64,000 bases of DNA from Planococcaceae bacterium Storch 2/2-2 (GCA_009740415.1 WOYE01000009.1:434001-498000); one strand, 5' to 3'. Positions 33,618 through 42,808 are shown, counted from the stretch's first letter. The notes: generated from the sequence alone by a model not told the origin. Translations and numbers: made by a program.

Positions 33618-34184
33618 TACAAGAAACTCCTTTCTATACCTTCTATTTACAAATGTTAGCATATCATATTTTTGTCATCATTTACTACTTTATAATCATT
33701 AAAAGTGAAATAAAGTAGTCATAACGGTTCAAATCTAATAGGAAAGAAATTATTGAAGTCAAAAAAATGCTAAATGATTGAATGAAAAAGTCGGACAAAA
33801 AAACAAAGTACGAAAGCGAACGAATCGCCTACGTACTTTGTTCAATCGAAAGAAACGTCGGTTACGTTTCTTGTAGTCGAGGTACGAGAAATCGGATGTT
33901 TCGTCGGTTGGCCACCAATTGAAGAGGAAACGGTCCGATCCACGTACACGCTTTGAAAAATGAGTACCTTCGTATGAGAAACGACTCATTTTTCCAGACG
34001 TCTCACGATATAATGAATGAGGCTCCATCATGAGCGACAGACGTCTTTCTCATACGTTCTCTACCAAAAGCATAGCACATCATGGAGTGGAAACGTTCGC
34101 TAACGAACGAGATGAAATGAAAACGATAAAATATTTTGAAATAGCAATAAAACTATTACATTTTTGTAAAAAGGGGGAGTCGAA
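33618..34184. other. Intergenic region with two strong hairpins
   Basis: These 567 bases precede the BmrR-like gene. ACAAAGTACG/CGTACTTTGT (33803-33841) has a T-run on the minus strand. AAAAATGAGT/ACTCATTTTT (33956-33993) is terminator-like on both strands. CGTTCG-CTAA-CGAACG (about 34104) is a small dyad. A 90-codon minus frame (33759-34031) covers both hairpins, lacks a ribosome site and is not called. A short minus-strand RNA is possible. Confidence 0.45.
33803..33841 (-). terminator. Orphan minus-strand terminator
   Basis: A 10-bp stem with an inner GCGA/TCGC helix, followed on the minus strand by seven U residues. No minus-strand gene upstream accounts for it. Confidence 0.55.
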
Positions 34185-35015
34185 ATGCAACGTAATTTGT
34201 TAACGACAGGAGAATTCGCACGCGTCTGTCATATGAATAAACAAACGTTGTTTTACTATGATCAAATAGGGCTGTTAAAACCTGCGCACGTTGGCGACAA
34301 CGGGTACCGGTATTACAGTTTCCAACAAGTGGAGACGTACAACGTCATTACCGTACTGAAAGAAATCGGCATGTCGCTCGAAGCGATCCGCCACTTTTTA
34401 GAAGATCCGTCACCGACGGAAACGTTGCGCGTGCTCGAAGAAAAAGAACGAGACGTCGAACGGAAAATGAAAGAGTTGGAACGCACGCGGGCGATCATTC
34501 GCAACCGGAAGGCACAAATTCGGCGAGCGGTCCACATCGACCCGACGGCGCAATACGTGGAGCGGTTACCGGCGCGTCACGTTTGCCTCGGCACGTGCAA
34601 CGGTGATGAAGGCGAGAAAGAATGGACCGCTTCGCTCATGACATTTATCCAAGCGATTACGGAACGAGAAGTCGACGTCGGTCACCCGATCGGCGGATTT
34701 ACGTCGCTATCGACGATTCAACGTGACCGATACGGCGCGTACGATGCGTTTTATATGGAAGTGCAAGACGTCGAGCGCCCCGACGTCATCGGATGGTGTC
34801 CGGTTGACGTTGCGGTCGCTTACCACGACGCCCATTACGAAACGATCGGCGAAACGTACGACCGGCTCTTTCATTGGATGGACGAACAACACCTCCACCC
34901 GACGACCGGCAGCTTCGAAGAATACGCCTACGACGAGCTCACGATGGGCGACTCGAACGAAGCGCTCGTCAAAGTAATGGTCCCGTTTCAACGGATTGCT
35001 GAAGTTGATGAATGA
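34185..35015 (+). CDS. MerR-family regulator with GyrI-like effector domain (BmrR type)
   Basis: A 276-residue protein. The N-terminal MerR domain has LLTTGEFARVCHMNKQTLFY and GLLKPAHVGDNGYRYYS, followed by a dimerisation helix (about 75-115). The C-terminal GyrI-like effector domain (about 120-275) binds drugs in BmrR. GGGGGAG precedes the ATG. The nearby MATE exporter with a MerR-type promoter is a likely target, by inference. Confidence 0.85.
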   Translation: MQRNLLTTGEFARVCHMNKQTLFYYDQIGLLKPAHVGDNGYRYYSFQQVETYNVITVLKEIGMSLEAIRHFLEDPSPTETLRVLEEKERDVERKMKELERTRAIIRNRKAQIRRAVHIDPTAQYVERLPARHVCLGTCNGDEGEKEWTASLMTFIQAITEREVDVGHPIGGFTSLSTIQRDRYGAYDAFYMEVQDVERPDVIGWCPVDVAVAYHDAHYETIGETYDRLFHWMDEQHLHPTTGSFEEYAYDELTMGDSNEALVKVMVPFQRIAEVDE

Positions 35016-35018
35016 AAA

Positions 35019-35048
35019 AACCGAGCGACGATGCTCAGTCGCTCGGTT
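35019..35048. terminator. Bidirectional terminator
   Basis: AACCGAGCGAC pairs with GTCGCTCGGTT over 11 bp, with an A-run to the left; it separates the convergent regulator and dehydrogenase genes. Confidence 0.82.
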
Positions 35049-35057
35049 CGTATTCGT

Positions 35058-36218
35058 TTAGTAGGCTGCTTTGAAAATGTTGATGATGTCTTCTTTACGC
35101 CCTTGGATCGGGTTGCTGATGGCGTTGCCGTCTTGGAGAGCAAGTTCAGCCATTAATTCGAAGTCTTCTTCTTTGACGCCGAGTTCACGCATGCTAGAAG
35201 GAATGTTCACGTCTTCTGACAATTGGCGAATCGCTTCGATCGCTTTGTTCGCAGCTTCTCGTACAGAAAGGCCGTCGATGTTCTCGCCCATGAATTCAGC
35301 AATATCAGCGAATTTTTGTGGGTTCGAAATGATGTTGTACTCTTCGACGTGTGGCAATAAGACAGCGTTCGCCACACCGTGTGGAATGTCGTACAATCCA
35401 CCGAGTTGGTGAGCCATCGCGTGGACGTATCCGAGGCCTGCGTTGTTGAATGCCATTCCCGCAAGAAGAGAAGCGTGCGCCATGTTTTCACGCGCTTCGA
35501 TGTTTTGGCCGTATGCGACCGCTTGACGTAAGTTCGTAGAGATGAGCTTGATCGCTTGGATCGCCATTGAATCGGTCACTGGGTTCGCGCCGAGTGAAAC
35601 GTATGATTCGACCGCATGTGTTAACGCGTCCATACCAGTCGCCGCTGTTAAGCCTGCTGGTTTTCCGACCATGAGTTCTGGGTCGTTGATCGAAACGAGT
35701 GGTGTATTTCTCCAGCTGACGATGACGAACTTCACTTTTTTCTCTGTGTTCGTAATGACGCAGTGACGCGTCACTTCGCTCGCTGTACCTGCTGTCGTGT
35801 TCACGCAAACGAGTGGTGGTAGTGGATTCGTTAACGTCTCAATGCCTGCATAATCTTCGTACAAGTCGCCGTCATGTGTCGCTGCGATACCGATTCCTTT
35901 CCCGCAGTCGTGCGCGCTTCCGCCACCGACTGTCACGATCAAATCACATTGTTCGCTTTCGAAAATAGCAAGACCGTCGCGGACGTTCGTATCTTTCGGG
36001 TTCGGCTCCACACCGTCGTAAAACGCGTAGTCGATTCCGACGGCATCGAGTGATTCGGTCACTTTTTCGACCGGACCGCCTGGTAAGCTACGTAAAAACG
36101 AATCCGTGACGATTAACGCTTTTTTCCCTCCGAGAATTTGACAACGTTCACCTGTTACTTTTACTGCGCCACGTCCGAAAAAGTTGACGTTCGGCATAAA
36201 GAAATCATACATGTTCAT
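35058..36218 (-). CDS. Iron-type (group III) alcohol dehydrogenase
   Basis: A 386-residue NAD-dependent alcohol dehydrogenase resembling the methanol/1,3-propanediol dehydrogenases. GGGSAHDCGK (about 97-106) binds the cofactor. The metal ligands lie in TGMDALTHAVE (Asp and His), GYVHAMAHQLGG and DIPHGVANA. I chose the ATG at 36218, where GAGG lies 9 bases upstream. It has its own promoter with a consensus -35 (TTGACA). The alcohol substrate is not determinable. Confidence 0.88.
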   Translation of the reverse strand: MNMYDFFMPNVNFFGRGAVKVTGERCQILGGKKALIVTDSFLRSLPGGPVEKVTESLDAVGIDYAFYDGVEPNPKDTNVRDGLAIFESEQCDLIVTVGGGSAHDCGKGIGIAATHDGDLYEDYAGIETLTNPLPPLVCVNTTAGTASEVTRHCVITNTEKKVKFVIVSWRNTPLVSINDPELMVGKPAGLTAATGMDALTHAVESYVSLGANPVTDSMAIQAIKLISTNLRQAVAYGQNIEARENMAHASLLAGMAFNNAGLGYVHAMAHQLGGLYDIPHGVANAVLLPHVEEYNIISNPQKFADIAEFMGENIDGLSVREAANKAIEAIRQLSEDVNIPSSMRELGVKEEDFELMAELALQDGNAISNPIQGRKEDIINIFKAAY

Positions 36219-36547
36219 TCCTACTTTCCTCTTTTTTTCCCTAAATGTACAACTGCGTAAGGGGAATATGTCAATTGTATGTCTTTTTAATAAAAAAGTC
36301 ACGCTTTAAGGTATAGTAAAATAACTTTAAATACTCTCGTCATTCAGACAATTCATAAGCTCGATAGAAAAGATCAAAAATTGGCTGTCATTAAAAACGC
36401 TACGTTTCAGAAACATTTCGTTGTTTGAATGAAAAATTGGCAAAAATGTGTCGGTATAGGAAAGGGAATCGATAGGAAATGATGAAAAAAGAGGGGGCTG
36501 TTTTATTTTTCTAGAAAACTGTTTGAAAAAGAAAGGGATCGAAAGGG
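36219..36547. other. Divergent regulatory region
   Basis: An AT-rich gap between the alcohol dehydrogenase and the MerR regulator. It contains the dehydrogenase promoter at 36246-36274. No open frame or strong hairpin was found in the rest. Confidence 0.4.
36246..36274 (-). promoter_or_regulatory. Promoter of the alcohol dehydrogenase gene
   Basis: On the minus strand TTGACA and TGTACA are 17 bases apart; TACATT at 19 bases is an alternative -10. Confidence 0.5.
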
Positions 36548-36578
36548 TTGAAAGTGACGTAACGTCATCTTTTATACT
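36548..36578 (+). promoter_or_regulatory. Autoregulated MerR-type promoter
   Basis: TTGAAA and TATACT are exactly 19 bases apart, and the perfect dyad TGACGT-A-ACGTCA (36555-36567) lies in the spacer. This is the textbook layout of a promoter twisted open by a MerR protein, and the next gene is a MerR protein. Confidence 0.78.
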
Positions 36579-36600
36579 GAAGAAAAGGGGGGGGAGCGAC

Positions 36601-37338
36601 ATGGCTTATACGATACAGGAAATGGTAAAGCGAACCGGCGTATCCGCGCGCACGTTTCGTCATTACGACGCGCTCGGATTGCTGGAGCCGATCGGGTATA
36701 CAGAAGGCGGGCATCGATTGTACGATGAGGAGTCGATGCGGCGGTTGCAGACGATCGTCTTTTTAAAATTGTTCGGCGTTCCGTTGAAAGAGATGAAAAC
36801 GTTGCTAGACGAGCCGTCGACGTGGTCGGAACATGTGACGCGTCAATTGCGCCGCGTCCGCGAACAGATGAATGCGTTCGCTGAAATGGAGCGGCTCCTC
36901 GTCGGCGCACTGCATAGCGCCGCACTCGATGATACGGTCGATCTCGAGACGCTTCAACAGCTCGTTCAATGGACGAATGAAGAGACGAAAGCGCGTGCAA
37001 CTGTGAAAGAGGAGGCGACGTGGAAACGGCTCGATGCGTTGCCGAACGTCAACCGAACCGATCCGGATTCGCTCGAGTGGATCGGTTTGATCGGCCAAGT
37101 GCAACGTGCGCTCGACCGAGACGTGTCGCCTGCTGACCGGCACGTTCAACAACTTATTCGGCGGATGAAAGAAAAGACGGAGGCGCTCGGTTGGACAGAC
37201 GAAGAAGCCGCTTCGTTTTGGCGCATTCGTCAGTCGAGCGATTTGTCTGCTCGTTTCGGGTTGTACCCGTTGTCGGATGCATTGATCGAATACGTAGAAA
37301 TCGCTTGGACAGAAGGAGAGAATCACGATGATCGTTGA
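36601..37338 (+). CDS. MerR-family transcriptional regulator
   Basis: A 245-residue regulator with an N-terminal MerR domain (YTIQEMVKRTGVSARTFRHY, GLLEPIGYTEGGHRLYDEE) and a long helical C-terminal region without a clear effector domain. The start at 36601 has GGGGGGGAG 4-5 bases upstream. It overlaps the next membrane protein gene by 11 bases. The promoter carries the dyad expected of self-activation. The signal is unknown. Confidence 0.83.
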   Translation: MAYTIQEMVKRTGVSARTFRHYDALGLLEPIGYTEGGHRLYDEESMRRLQTIVFLKLFGVPLKEMKTLLDEPSTWSEHVTRQLRRVREQMNAFAEMERLLVGALHSAALDDTVDLETLQQLVQWTNEETKARATVKEEATWKRLDALPNVNRTDPDSLEWIGLIGQVQRALDRDVSPADRHVQQLIRRMKEKTEALGWTDEEAASFWRIRQSSDLSARFGLYPLSDALIEYVEIAWTEGENHDDR

Positions 37339-37960
37339 ATGGCAATGGGCGTTATTTATTGGGATTGAAATCGGGATGGTGCTCGCTTTACTCGGTGCGA
37401 TCGTGTCGCGTGCGATGCGTGGACCGAACCGCGTAGCGACCGGTTTTCTCGTGTTGTTCGTCGGTTTGCTCGGGGCGGAAGGGTGGCTCGCCTACGCGGT
37501 GTACAAAGCGACGAACGAATGGACGACGTTTCATTTCGTCATCGGTTTTTTCATCGGATACGTCGTATTGTACGGTCGGCGTGATTTCGATTCGCTCGAT
37601 TGGACGATTCGTTCCGCGTTGGACCGACGGATGACCCGGTCGTTCGTCACCCAAGAGGAACGGGCGTTGCGAGCGGAAGAGCAGTCGGCTCCTTTCATTC
37701 GAAAACGTGCGATGGTCGATTGGGTGAAACATGTCGTGTTGTTCGGTGGACTCGTGACGCTCGCTTGGCTGGAAGCGGGAAATGGAACGCAGTCGATCGT
37801 CGATTGGGTACGCCATACGGAATGGTTTGGCGACGAGTCGTTGCCGCAGCCGTTTACGCGTGAGTTGTACAACGGGGTCGTTCGCATTTGGTTCGTCGTC
37901 TTCGCAATCGACACGGTCCTTCAAGGAATCGCCGTCGTTTCTGGAAAAAAAGTCGTCTAA
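37328..37960 (+). CDS. Membrane protein in the MerR operon, unknown
   Basis: A 210-residue protein with about five membrane helices (around 8-28, 37-57, 67-82, 131-150 and 185-205) and a charged loop (85-125). Its start overlaps the end of the MerR gene, with AGAAGGAGA upstream. Co-expression suggests the regulator controls it. No family is recognised; drug resistance or sensing are possible roles. Confidence 0.7.
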   Translation: MIVEWQWALFIGIEIGMVLALLGAIVSRAMRGPNRVATGFLVLFVGLLGAEGWLAYAVYKATNEWTTFHFVIGFFIGYVVLYGRRDFDSLDWTIRSALDRRMTRSFVTQEERALRAEEQSAPFIRKRAMVDWVKHVVLFGGLVTLAWLEAGNGTQSIVDWVRHTEWFGDESLPQPFTRELYNGVVRIWFVVFAIDTVLQGIAVVSGKKVV

Positions 37961-37971
37961 CGGTTGCTAAA

Positions 37972-38000
37972 AGGCGGGTCGGTGAAGACTCGTCTTTTTG
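37972..38000 (+). terminator. Terminator of the MerR operon
   Basis: AAGGCGGGTC pairs with GACTCGTCTT (two G-T pairs), followed by T residues. Confidence 0.65.
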
Positions 38001-38029
38001 TCGAGTAAAAAAGCGTGCATCGCATATAG

Positions 38030-38064
38030 TTAAGTGCTAAACTATAAAACGTTAAGCATTTAAC
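38030..38064 (+). promoter_or_regulatory. Paired operators around the -10 of the SDR-MarR operon
   Basis: GTTAAGTGCTAAAC (38030) and GTTAAGCATTTAAC (38051) are two dyadic 14-mers with starts 21 bases apart, two helical turns. TATAAA (38043-38048) lies between them. The operon encodes a MarR protein, the likely ligand. Confidence 0.6.
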
Positions 38065-38085
38065 GAATAGAAAAGGATGATGAAC

Positions 38086-38835
38086 ATGCGTTTACAACAA
38101 AAAGTCGTACTCATTACAGGTGGAGCGGGAGGCATCGGACGCGGTATGGCGTTTGCGATGGCGAAAGAAGGAGCACGCGTCGTCATTGCGGACGTTAACG
38201 CGGAAACAGGAAAAGCGACAGAACGTGAATTGAACGAATGGACGGAGTCGTTATTCATCGAAGTCGATTTAATGGACCGGGCTCAATTGCCTCGCCTCGT
38301 CGAACAGACGATCGAACGTTTCGGCCGACTCGACGTGCTCGTCAACAACGCGCACGCTTCCCGTCAGCGCTCGTTCATGGAGACGACGGAAGACGATCTC
38401 GAGTTGTCGTTCGGCACAGGCTTTTACCCGACATTTTTCTTAATGCAGGCGGCGTATCCGGCGTTGAAAGCGACGGAAGGAACGGTCATTAACTTCGCGA
38501 GCGGCGCAGGGATTGCAGGAAACGTAAATCAAGCGTCGTATGCGGCGGCGAAAGAGGCGATCCGAGGCATTACGCGAGTGGCAGCGAACGAATGGGGAGT
38601 CGATAACATTAACTGTAACCTCATTTCACCGATCGCGAATTCACCAGGCGTGCAACAGTGGAAAGAAGCGCAACCGGAAGCGTACGAAACGATGGTTGAA
38701 AAAATTCCGTTACGTCGACTCGGCGAATTGGAAGAAGACATCGGTCGCGTCGCTGTCTTTTTAGCGAGTGACGATGCGCGTTACATGACGGGGCAAACGT
38801 TAATGGTCGACGGAGGAGCGATTCAGTTACGATGA
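38086..38835 (+). CDS. Short-chain dehydrogenase/reductase
   Basis: A 249-residue classical SDR. TGGAGGIGRG binds NAD(P), Ser in NFASGAGIAG and the YAAAK motif complete the triad, and the C-terminus has the usual MTGQTLMVDGG. I chose the ATG at 38086 because AAAGGA lies about 8 bases upstream. Its last codons overlap the MarR start by four bases (ATGA). The substrate is unknown; MarR control suggests a small aromatic or stress compound. Confidence 0.86.
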   Translation: MRLQQKVVLITGGAGGIGRGMAFAMAKEGARVVIADVNAETGKATERELNEWTESLFIEVDLMDRAQLPRLVEQTIERFGRLDVLVNNAHASRQRSFMETTEDDLELSFGTGFYPTFFLMQAAYPALKATEGTVINFASGAGIAGNVNQASYAAAKEAIRGITRVAANEWGVDNINCNLISPIANSPGVQQWKEAQPEAYETMVEKIPLRRLGELEEDIGRVAVFLASDDARYMTGQTLMVDGGAIQLR

Positions 38836-39254
38836 CGAATGTGATCGATCTCATCCGATTAACAGAACAAGTGTCGAGTGAAATGACGGTCCATTGGACG
38901 CAAGCGATGCCCTACGACATCGGCGTATCGGAAGCGCTCGTTTTATCGGCTTTGGCGGATGAACCGAAAAAGTCGAGTGAATTGGCGAAACAGTACGGGT
39001 ATACGAAAGCAGCGATCACACATATCGCAGCGAAACTTGTCGCGCTCGGTGCGATCGAACGAGTCGCTGATCCGTCAGACGGTCGGATCGTTCGTCTCGC
39101 GTTAACCGATGAAGGGCGCCTCATGTTGCGCGATGCCCAAACGATCGGTGTGAAATTGCGTGAACAGTTGTTCGAAGCGTTGACGGAAGAAGAGCGTACG
39201 ACGTACGAATCGGTGCAGCGCAAAATGCTCGCTCATTTGCAACGTAACAAATAG
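38832..39254 (+). CDS. MarR-family transcriptional regulator
   Basis: A 140-residue MarR protein with the winged helix at about 45-100: SSELAKQYGYTKAAITHIAAKL is the recognition region and DPSDGRIVRLALTDEG the wing. It is translationally coupled to the SDR gene and probably represses its own operon through the paired sites at 38030-38064. Confidence 0.85.
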   Translation: MTNVIDLIRLTEQVSSEMTVHWTQAMPYDIGVSEALVLSALADEPKKSSELAKQYGYTKAAITHIAAKLVALGAIERVADPSDGRIVRLALTDEGRLMLRDAQTIGVKLREQLFEALTEEERTTYESVQRKMLAHLQRNK

Positions 39255-39274
39255 CTCGTTTTCGTTTCAATGTT

Positions 39275-39303
39275 TTGCGCTTTTTTCGTTTTCGTTTTAC
39301 ACT
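39275..39303 (+). promoter_or_regulatory. Promoter of the yqeY-like gene
   Basis: TTGCGC and TACACT are 17 bases apart, 28 bases before the chosen ATG. Confidence 0.5.
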
Positions 39304-39330
39304 AAGTAAGAAGACGAAAGGATGACGGAC

Positions 39331-39762
39331 ATGTTAAAAACGAAAGTATTTGAATTGATCAAACAAGCGATGCGCGACAAAGACCAGTTGACGAAAAGCG
39401 TCTTAACGATCGTGAAATCGAACTTAGACCTCGCGGAAAAAGAAAAAGGCGAAGCGCTTACAGAAGCGGAAGAAATCGCGATCATCAATCGCGAGATGAA
39501 ACAAGTGCGTCAGTCGTTAGACGGTGCCAAACAAGCAGGACGCGATGATTTGATCGAACAAGAAGAAGCGAAACTTCGTTTACTCGAACAATTTCTTCCG
39601 GAGCAGTTGTCGGAAGAAGAAGTGAAACGAGCGCTCATCGAAGCAGGCGTAGAAAGTGGTATGAACATGGGCGATGCGATGAAAATTGCTCGACCGCTAC
39701 TCGCCGGCAAAACGGACGGTCAAACGATCGCCTCCGTCGTAAAACAATTAATTACCGCATAA
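39331..39762 (+). CDS. yqeY: GatB/YqeY-domain protein
   Basis: A 143-residue helical protein of the YqeY family (SVLTIVKSNLDLAEKEKGE, FLPEQLSEEEV, LAGKTDGQTIASVVKQ). The domain occurs at the end of GatB and may contact tRNA. In Bacillus yqeY follows rpsU, but rpsU is not here. I prefer the ATG at 39331 (9 bases after GAAAGG) to the one at 39322. Confidence 0.87.
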   Translation: MLKTKVFELIKQAMRDKDQLTKSVLTIVKSNLDLAEKEKGEALTEAEEIAIINREMKQVRQSLDGAKQAGRDDLIEQEEAKLRLLEQFLPEQLSEEEVKRALIEAGVESGMNMGDAMKIARPLLAGKTDGQTIASVVKQLITA

Positions 39763-39764
39763 CA

Positions 39765-39794
39765 AGTTTCTCTCTTCGGAGAGAAGCTTTTTTT
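39765..39794 (+). terminator. Terminator with UUCG loop
   Basis: AGTTTCTCTC pairs with GAGAGAAGCT across a TTCG tetraloop, followed by seven T residues. Confidence 0.92.
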
Positions 39795-39906
39795 ACGTGC
39801 GCGGGAGAAAAAGAAGGCGACAATCGTCGGAACTCGTGGTACGATTTGTAGCGAAGGTGGCAGCGCCACAAGAAGCAATTATGCGATGAGAGGATTTGAA
39901 CGAACG

Positions 39907-40899
39907 ATGAAAGAAAACTTTTGGAACGACCTCCCGCGGCCGTTTTTCGTACTCGCACCGATGGAAGATGTCACCGATGTCGTCTTCCGACACGTCGTGA
40001 GCGAAGCGGCGCGCCCGGACGTCTTCTTCACAGAATTTACGAACTCGGAAAGTTATTGCCATCCGGAAGGGAATGCGAGCGTGCGCGGTCGGCTGACGTT
40101 CACAGAAGATGAACAACCGATCGTCGCTCACATTTGGGGCGATAAGCCGGAGTTTTTCCGTCAAATGAGTATCGGGATGGCGGAACGCGGATTTCAAGGG
40201 ATCGATTTGAACATGGGATGCCCGGTGCCGAACGTAGCGGGGAACGGAAAAGGGAGCGGTCTCATTTTGCGTCCGGACGTCGCAGCGGAGTTGATCGAAG
40301 CGGCGAAAGCAGGCGGGCTTCCGGTGAGCGTGAAGACGCGACTCGGCTATACGTCTGTCGATGAATGGAAACCGTGGTTGACGCACATTTTGAAACAAAA
40401 CATCGCGAACTTGTCGATCCATTTACGGACGCGTAAAGAGATGAGTAAAGCGGATGCGCATTGGGAATTGATTCCGGACATTAAACAGCTGCGCGATGAC
40501 ATTGCACCGGATACGTTGTTGACAATCAACGGCGACATTCCGGATCGCCAAACGGGGATGGAACTCGTCGAGCGGTACGGAGTGGACGGCGTCATGATCG
40601 GTCGTGGCATTTTCCATAACCCGTTCGCGTTTGAAAAAGAACCGCGCGACCATACGAGTGAGGAATTGCTCGAGTTGCTCCACTTGCATCTCGATTTGCA
40701 CGACCGGTATTCTGAAGAGCTCGAACCACGTCCGTTCAAAGCGTTGCACCGCTTTTTCAAAATTTACGTCAAAGGGTTCCGCGGAGCGAGCGGCTTGCGT
40801 CACGCACTCATGAGCACGTCGACGACCGACGAAGTGCGCGACATGTTACGTGCATTCGCCGAACAAGAACGCGCGCAAGAAGAAATTGAAGATATGTAA
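39907..40899 (+). CDS. dus: tRNA-dihydrouridine synthase
   Basis: A 330-residue FMN enzyme that reduces uridine in tRNA D-loops. The N-terminal [12 protein letters not shown], the catalytic Cys in [13 protein letters not shown], and Lys in SVKTRLGY fit the family. An in-frame ATG at 39886 adds seven residues; neither start has an ideal ribosome site, and I chose the one that matches typical N-termini. It has its own terminator. Confidence 0.87.
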   Translation: MKENFWNDLPRPFFVLAPMEDVTDVVFRHVVSEAARPDVFFTEFTNSESYCHPEGNASVRGRLTFTEDEQPIVAHIWGDKPEFFRQMSIGMAERGFQGIDLNMGCPVPNVAGNGKGSGLILRPDVAAELIEAAKAGGLPVSVKTRLGYTSVDEWKPWLTHILKQNIANLSIHLRTRKEMSKADAHWELIPDIKQLRDDIAPDTLLTINGDIPDRQTGMELVERYGVDGVMIGRGIFHNPFAFEKEPRDHTSEELLELLHLHLDLHDRYSEELEPRPFKALHRFFKIYVKGFRGASGLRHALMSTSTTDEVRDMLRAFAEQERAQEEIEDM

Positions 40900-40904
40900 T
40901 TTTA

Positions 40905-40940
40905 AACCGTACGTTTCGGCCAACGAAACGTACGGTTTTT
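40905..40940 (+). terminator. Terminator of dus
   Basis: AACCGTACGTTTCG pairs perfectly with CGAAACGTACGGTT over 14 bp, then a T-run. Confidence 0.92.
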
Positions 40941-41058
40941 CTGTTCGAGCGCATCCGTTGGCGTGTTCGTACGGCTTTTGATGTCCACGTATTTGGGTCG
41001 CGTCGTTTCACAAGACAAATGACAGAAAAGCGAGTACGGTAGATGAGAGGTGAATGAG

Positions 41059-42060
41059 ATGAAATTAAGCATTTTAGAACAGTCGATGGTGTCGGAAGGG
41101 CAAACGGCGGAACATACGTTGCATAAGACGTTAGAAATGGCGCAGTTGGCCGACGAGTTAGGGTTTGAACGATTTTGGGTCGCTGAACATCACGGTTCGG
41201 ACCGGTTAGCGAGTTCGACACCTGAAATTTTAATGGCGCATATCGCGAGTCAAACGGAACGGATTCGCGTCGGATCGGGCGGTGTCATGTTGCCACATTA
41301 CAGTGCCTACAAAGTGGCGGAAAATATGAAGTTGCTCGCCGCCTTGTATCCCGGACGGATCGATGCTGGCATGGGGCGGGCACCGGGTGGAAGTCAACTC
41401 GTCCATTATGCGTTGCGCGAAGGGAACCCTCGTCGGACGGACGTCTTCCCGGACCAAATTCGGGAATTGCGCAGTTATTTGAACGACGAGCCGGTCGGAG
41501 CGAAAATGCATCCGAGTTTGTACGCAGCACCGCGCGTTTCAACGCCGCCCGAAGTATGGATGCTCGGGTCGAGCCCGTCGTCTGCTTTACTCGCCGCCGA
41601 GCAAGGCCTACCGTACATGTACGCGCAGTTCATTAGCGGGGATGAACGAGTCGGGACGGAAGCGACCGCGCTCTATCATCAACGGTACAATCGCGCAGGA
41701 CAATACGACACGCCTCGCAATGCGGTGAGCATCTTTTTTGCGTGCGCTGACACGGAAGAAGAAGCGGAACGAATCGCGCAAGCCTTCGATTATTCGATGC
41801 TTTGGCTCGAAACTGGAAAGGCGTCGAACGGAACGCCTTCGCCTGAAACGATCGCCGCTTATGAACCGTCGATCGGTGAAATCGCCCGTATGAAAACGAA
41901 TCGCTCACGGATCATCGTCGGAACGCCGCAGACGGCGAAAGCGCAAATCGAAGCACTCGCTCGTGCTTATGCGGCCGAAGAAGTGATGCTCGCCATGATC
42001 ACGTACGATTATGACGATAAATTGACTGCTTACCGATTGATCGCTGAAGCGATGTTGTAA
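41059..42060 (+). CDS. Luciferase-like (LLM-class) flavin oxidoreductase
   Basis: A 333-residue monooxygenase-fold protein of the bacterial-luciferase superfamily, MsnO8/YhbW-like group (LGFERFWVAEHHGSD, RIRVGSGGVMLPHYS, RIDAGMGRAPGG). It is a single-chain FMN enzyme and is not a light-emitting LuxA or LuxB by its length and motifs. GAGAGGTG lies 6 bases before the ATG at 41059. The substrate is unknown. Confidence 0.87.
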   Translation: MKLSILEQSMVSEGQTAEHTLHKTLEMAQLADELGFERFWVAEHHGSDRLASSTPEILMAHIASQTERIRVGSGGVMLPHYSAYKVAENMKLLAALYPGRIDAGMGRAPGGSQLVHYALREGNPRRTDVFPDQIRELRSYLNDEPVGAKMHPSLYAAPRVSTPPEVWMLGSSPSSALLAAEQGLPYMYAQFISGDERVGTEATALYHQRYNRAGQYDTPRNAVSIFFACADTEEEAERIAQAFDYSMLWLETGKASNGTPSPETIAAYEPSIGEIARMKTNRSRIIVGTPQTAKAQIEALARAYAAEEVMLAMITYDYDDKLTAYRLIAEAML

Positions 42061-42063
42061 CAG

Positions 42064-42091
42064 AGCGTCCCTTAACGGGGGCGCTTTTTTT
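42064..42091 (+). terminator. Terminator of the LLM gene
   Basis: AGCGTCCC pairs with GGGGCGCT (one T-G pair), followed by seven T residues. Confidence 0.85.
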
Positions 42092-42174
42092 CGTTCGGTC
42101 ACCGGTCCACACTTCTTATCCTTTGTTCGTTAGTATGAGATGGGAATACTTTTTTAAGAAGGTGGGAGCGTGAA

Positions 42175-42744
42175 ATGGAAGAAACGAGAATCGATGATGC
42201 GGTCGAAGAGCAACGGTTTCAACAGCGTGTGCGCGATTTAGTAACCGATCAAGCGAAGTGGGCAAACGTCGTCGAACGTCGCGCAACTGAACAGTTACGA
42301 AAACGGCGTTTTGACGCACATGCGCGCGAAGTGGACACGTTACGTGTACTCGATGAGAGAGTGTGGTTGTTGGAGCAGCTCCTTGCGACGACCGGACAGA
42401 CGGAGCGGGTTGTGACGATCGATGACGACTGGCACGAGTTGCGTCCGAAACAGTATACGTTTGGCGAAGTGACAGAGCCGGTCGAGACGTGGAAAGGAGT
42501 GTATGAACGAGTCGCTCGTCTTCTTTACGAAGCAAGTGAAGAGCGGTTCGTTCAAGTCGCTGTATCGAATGCCGCTTACGCGACGGAACGCCCCGATGCG
42601 CGCGGTGTCATGGAAGTAGGACCGTATTACGTGAAAACGTACAACAGTACACCGACGATTCGCCGGTTGCTCGCCGAGCTGTTTCGTGCATTCGGTTACC
42701 CGACCGATGTGCTTCGCGTGACGGTCCATCCGGTGAAGGAATAG
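42175..42744 (+). CDS. Protein of unknown function
   Basis: A 189-residue soluble protein. The N-terminal third is helical and charged; the C-terminal part (VGPYYVKTYNSTPTIRRLLA, FGYPTDVLRVTV) looks like a compact alpha/beta domain. AAGGTGGG precedes the ATG. I do not recognise the family. It stands alone ahead of the SET-domain gene. Confidence 0.65.
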   Translation: MEETRIDDAVEEQRFQQRVRDLVTDQAKWANVVERRATEQLRKRRFDAHAREVDTLRVLDERVWLLEQLLATTGQTERVVTIDDDWHELRPKQYTFGEVTEPVETWKGVYERVARLLYEASEERFVQVAVSNAAYATERPDARGVMEVGPYYVKTYNSTPTIRRLLAELFRAFGYPTDVLRVTVHPVKE

Positions 42745-42808
42745 AAAGCGTGCGTTCCTCTTTCGTTCGTGGTACAGTGTAACGACTATACGAAAAGTAG
42801 GCGATGAA

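Noticed and set aside
33759-34031. 90-codon minus-strand frame
   Set aside because: It spans two strong hairpins and a terminator, has no ribosome site, and looks like no protein.
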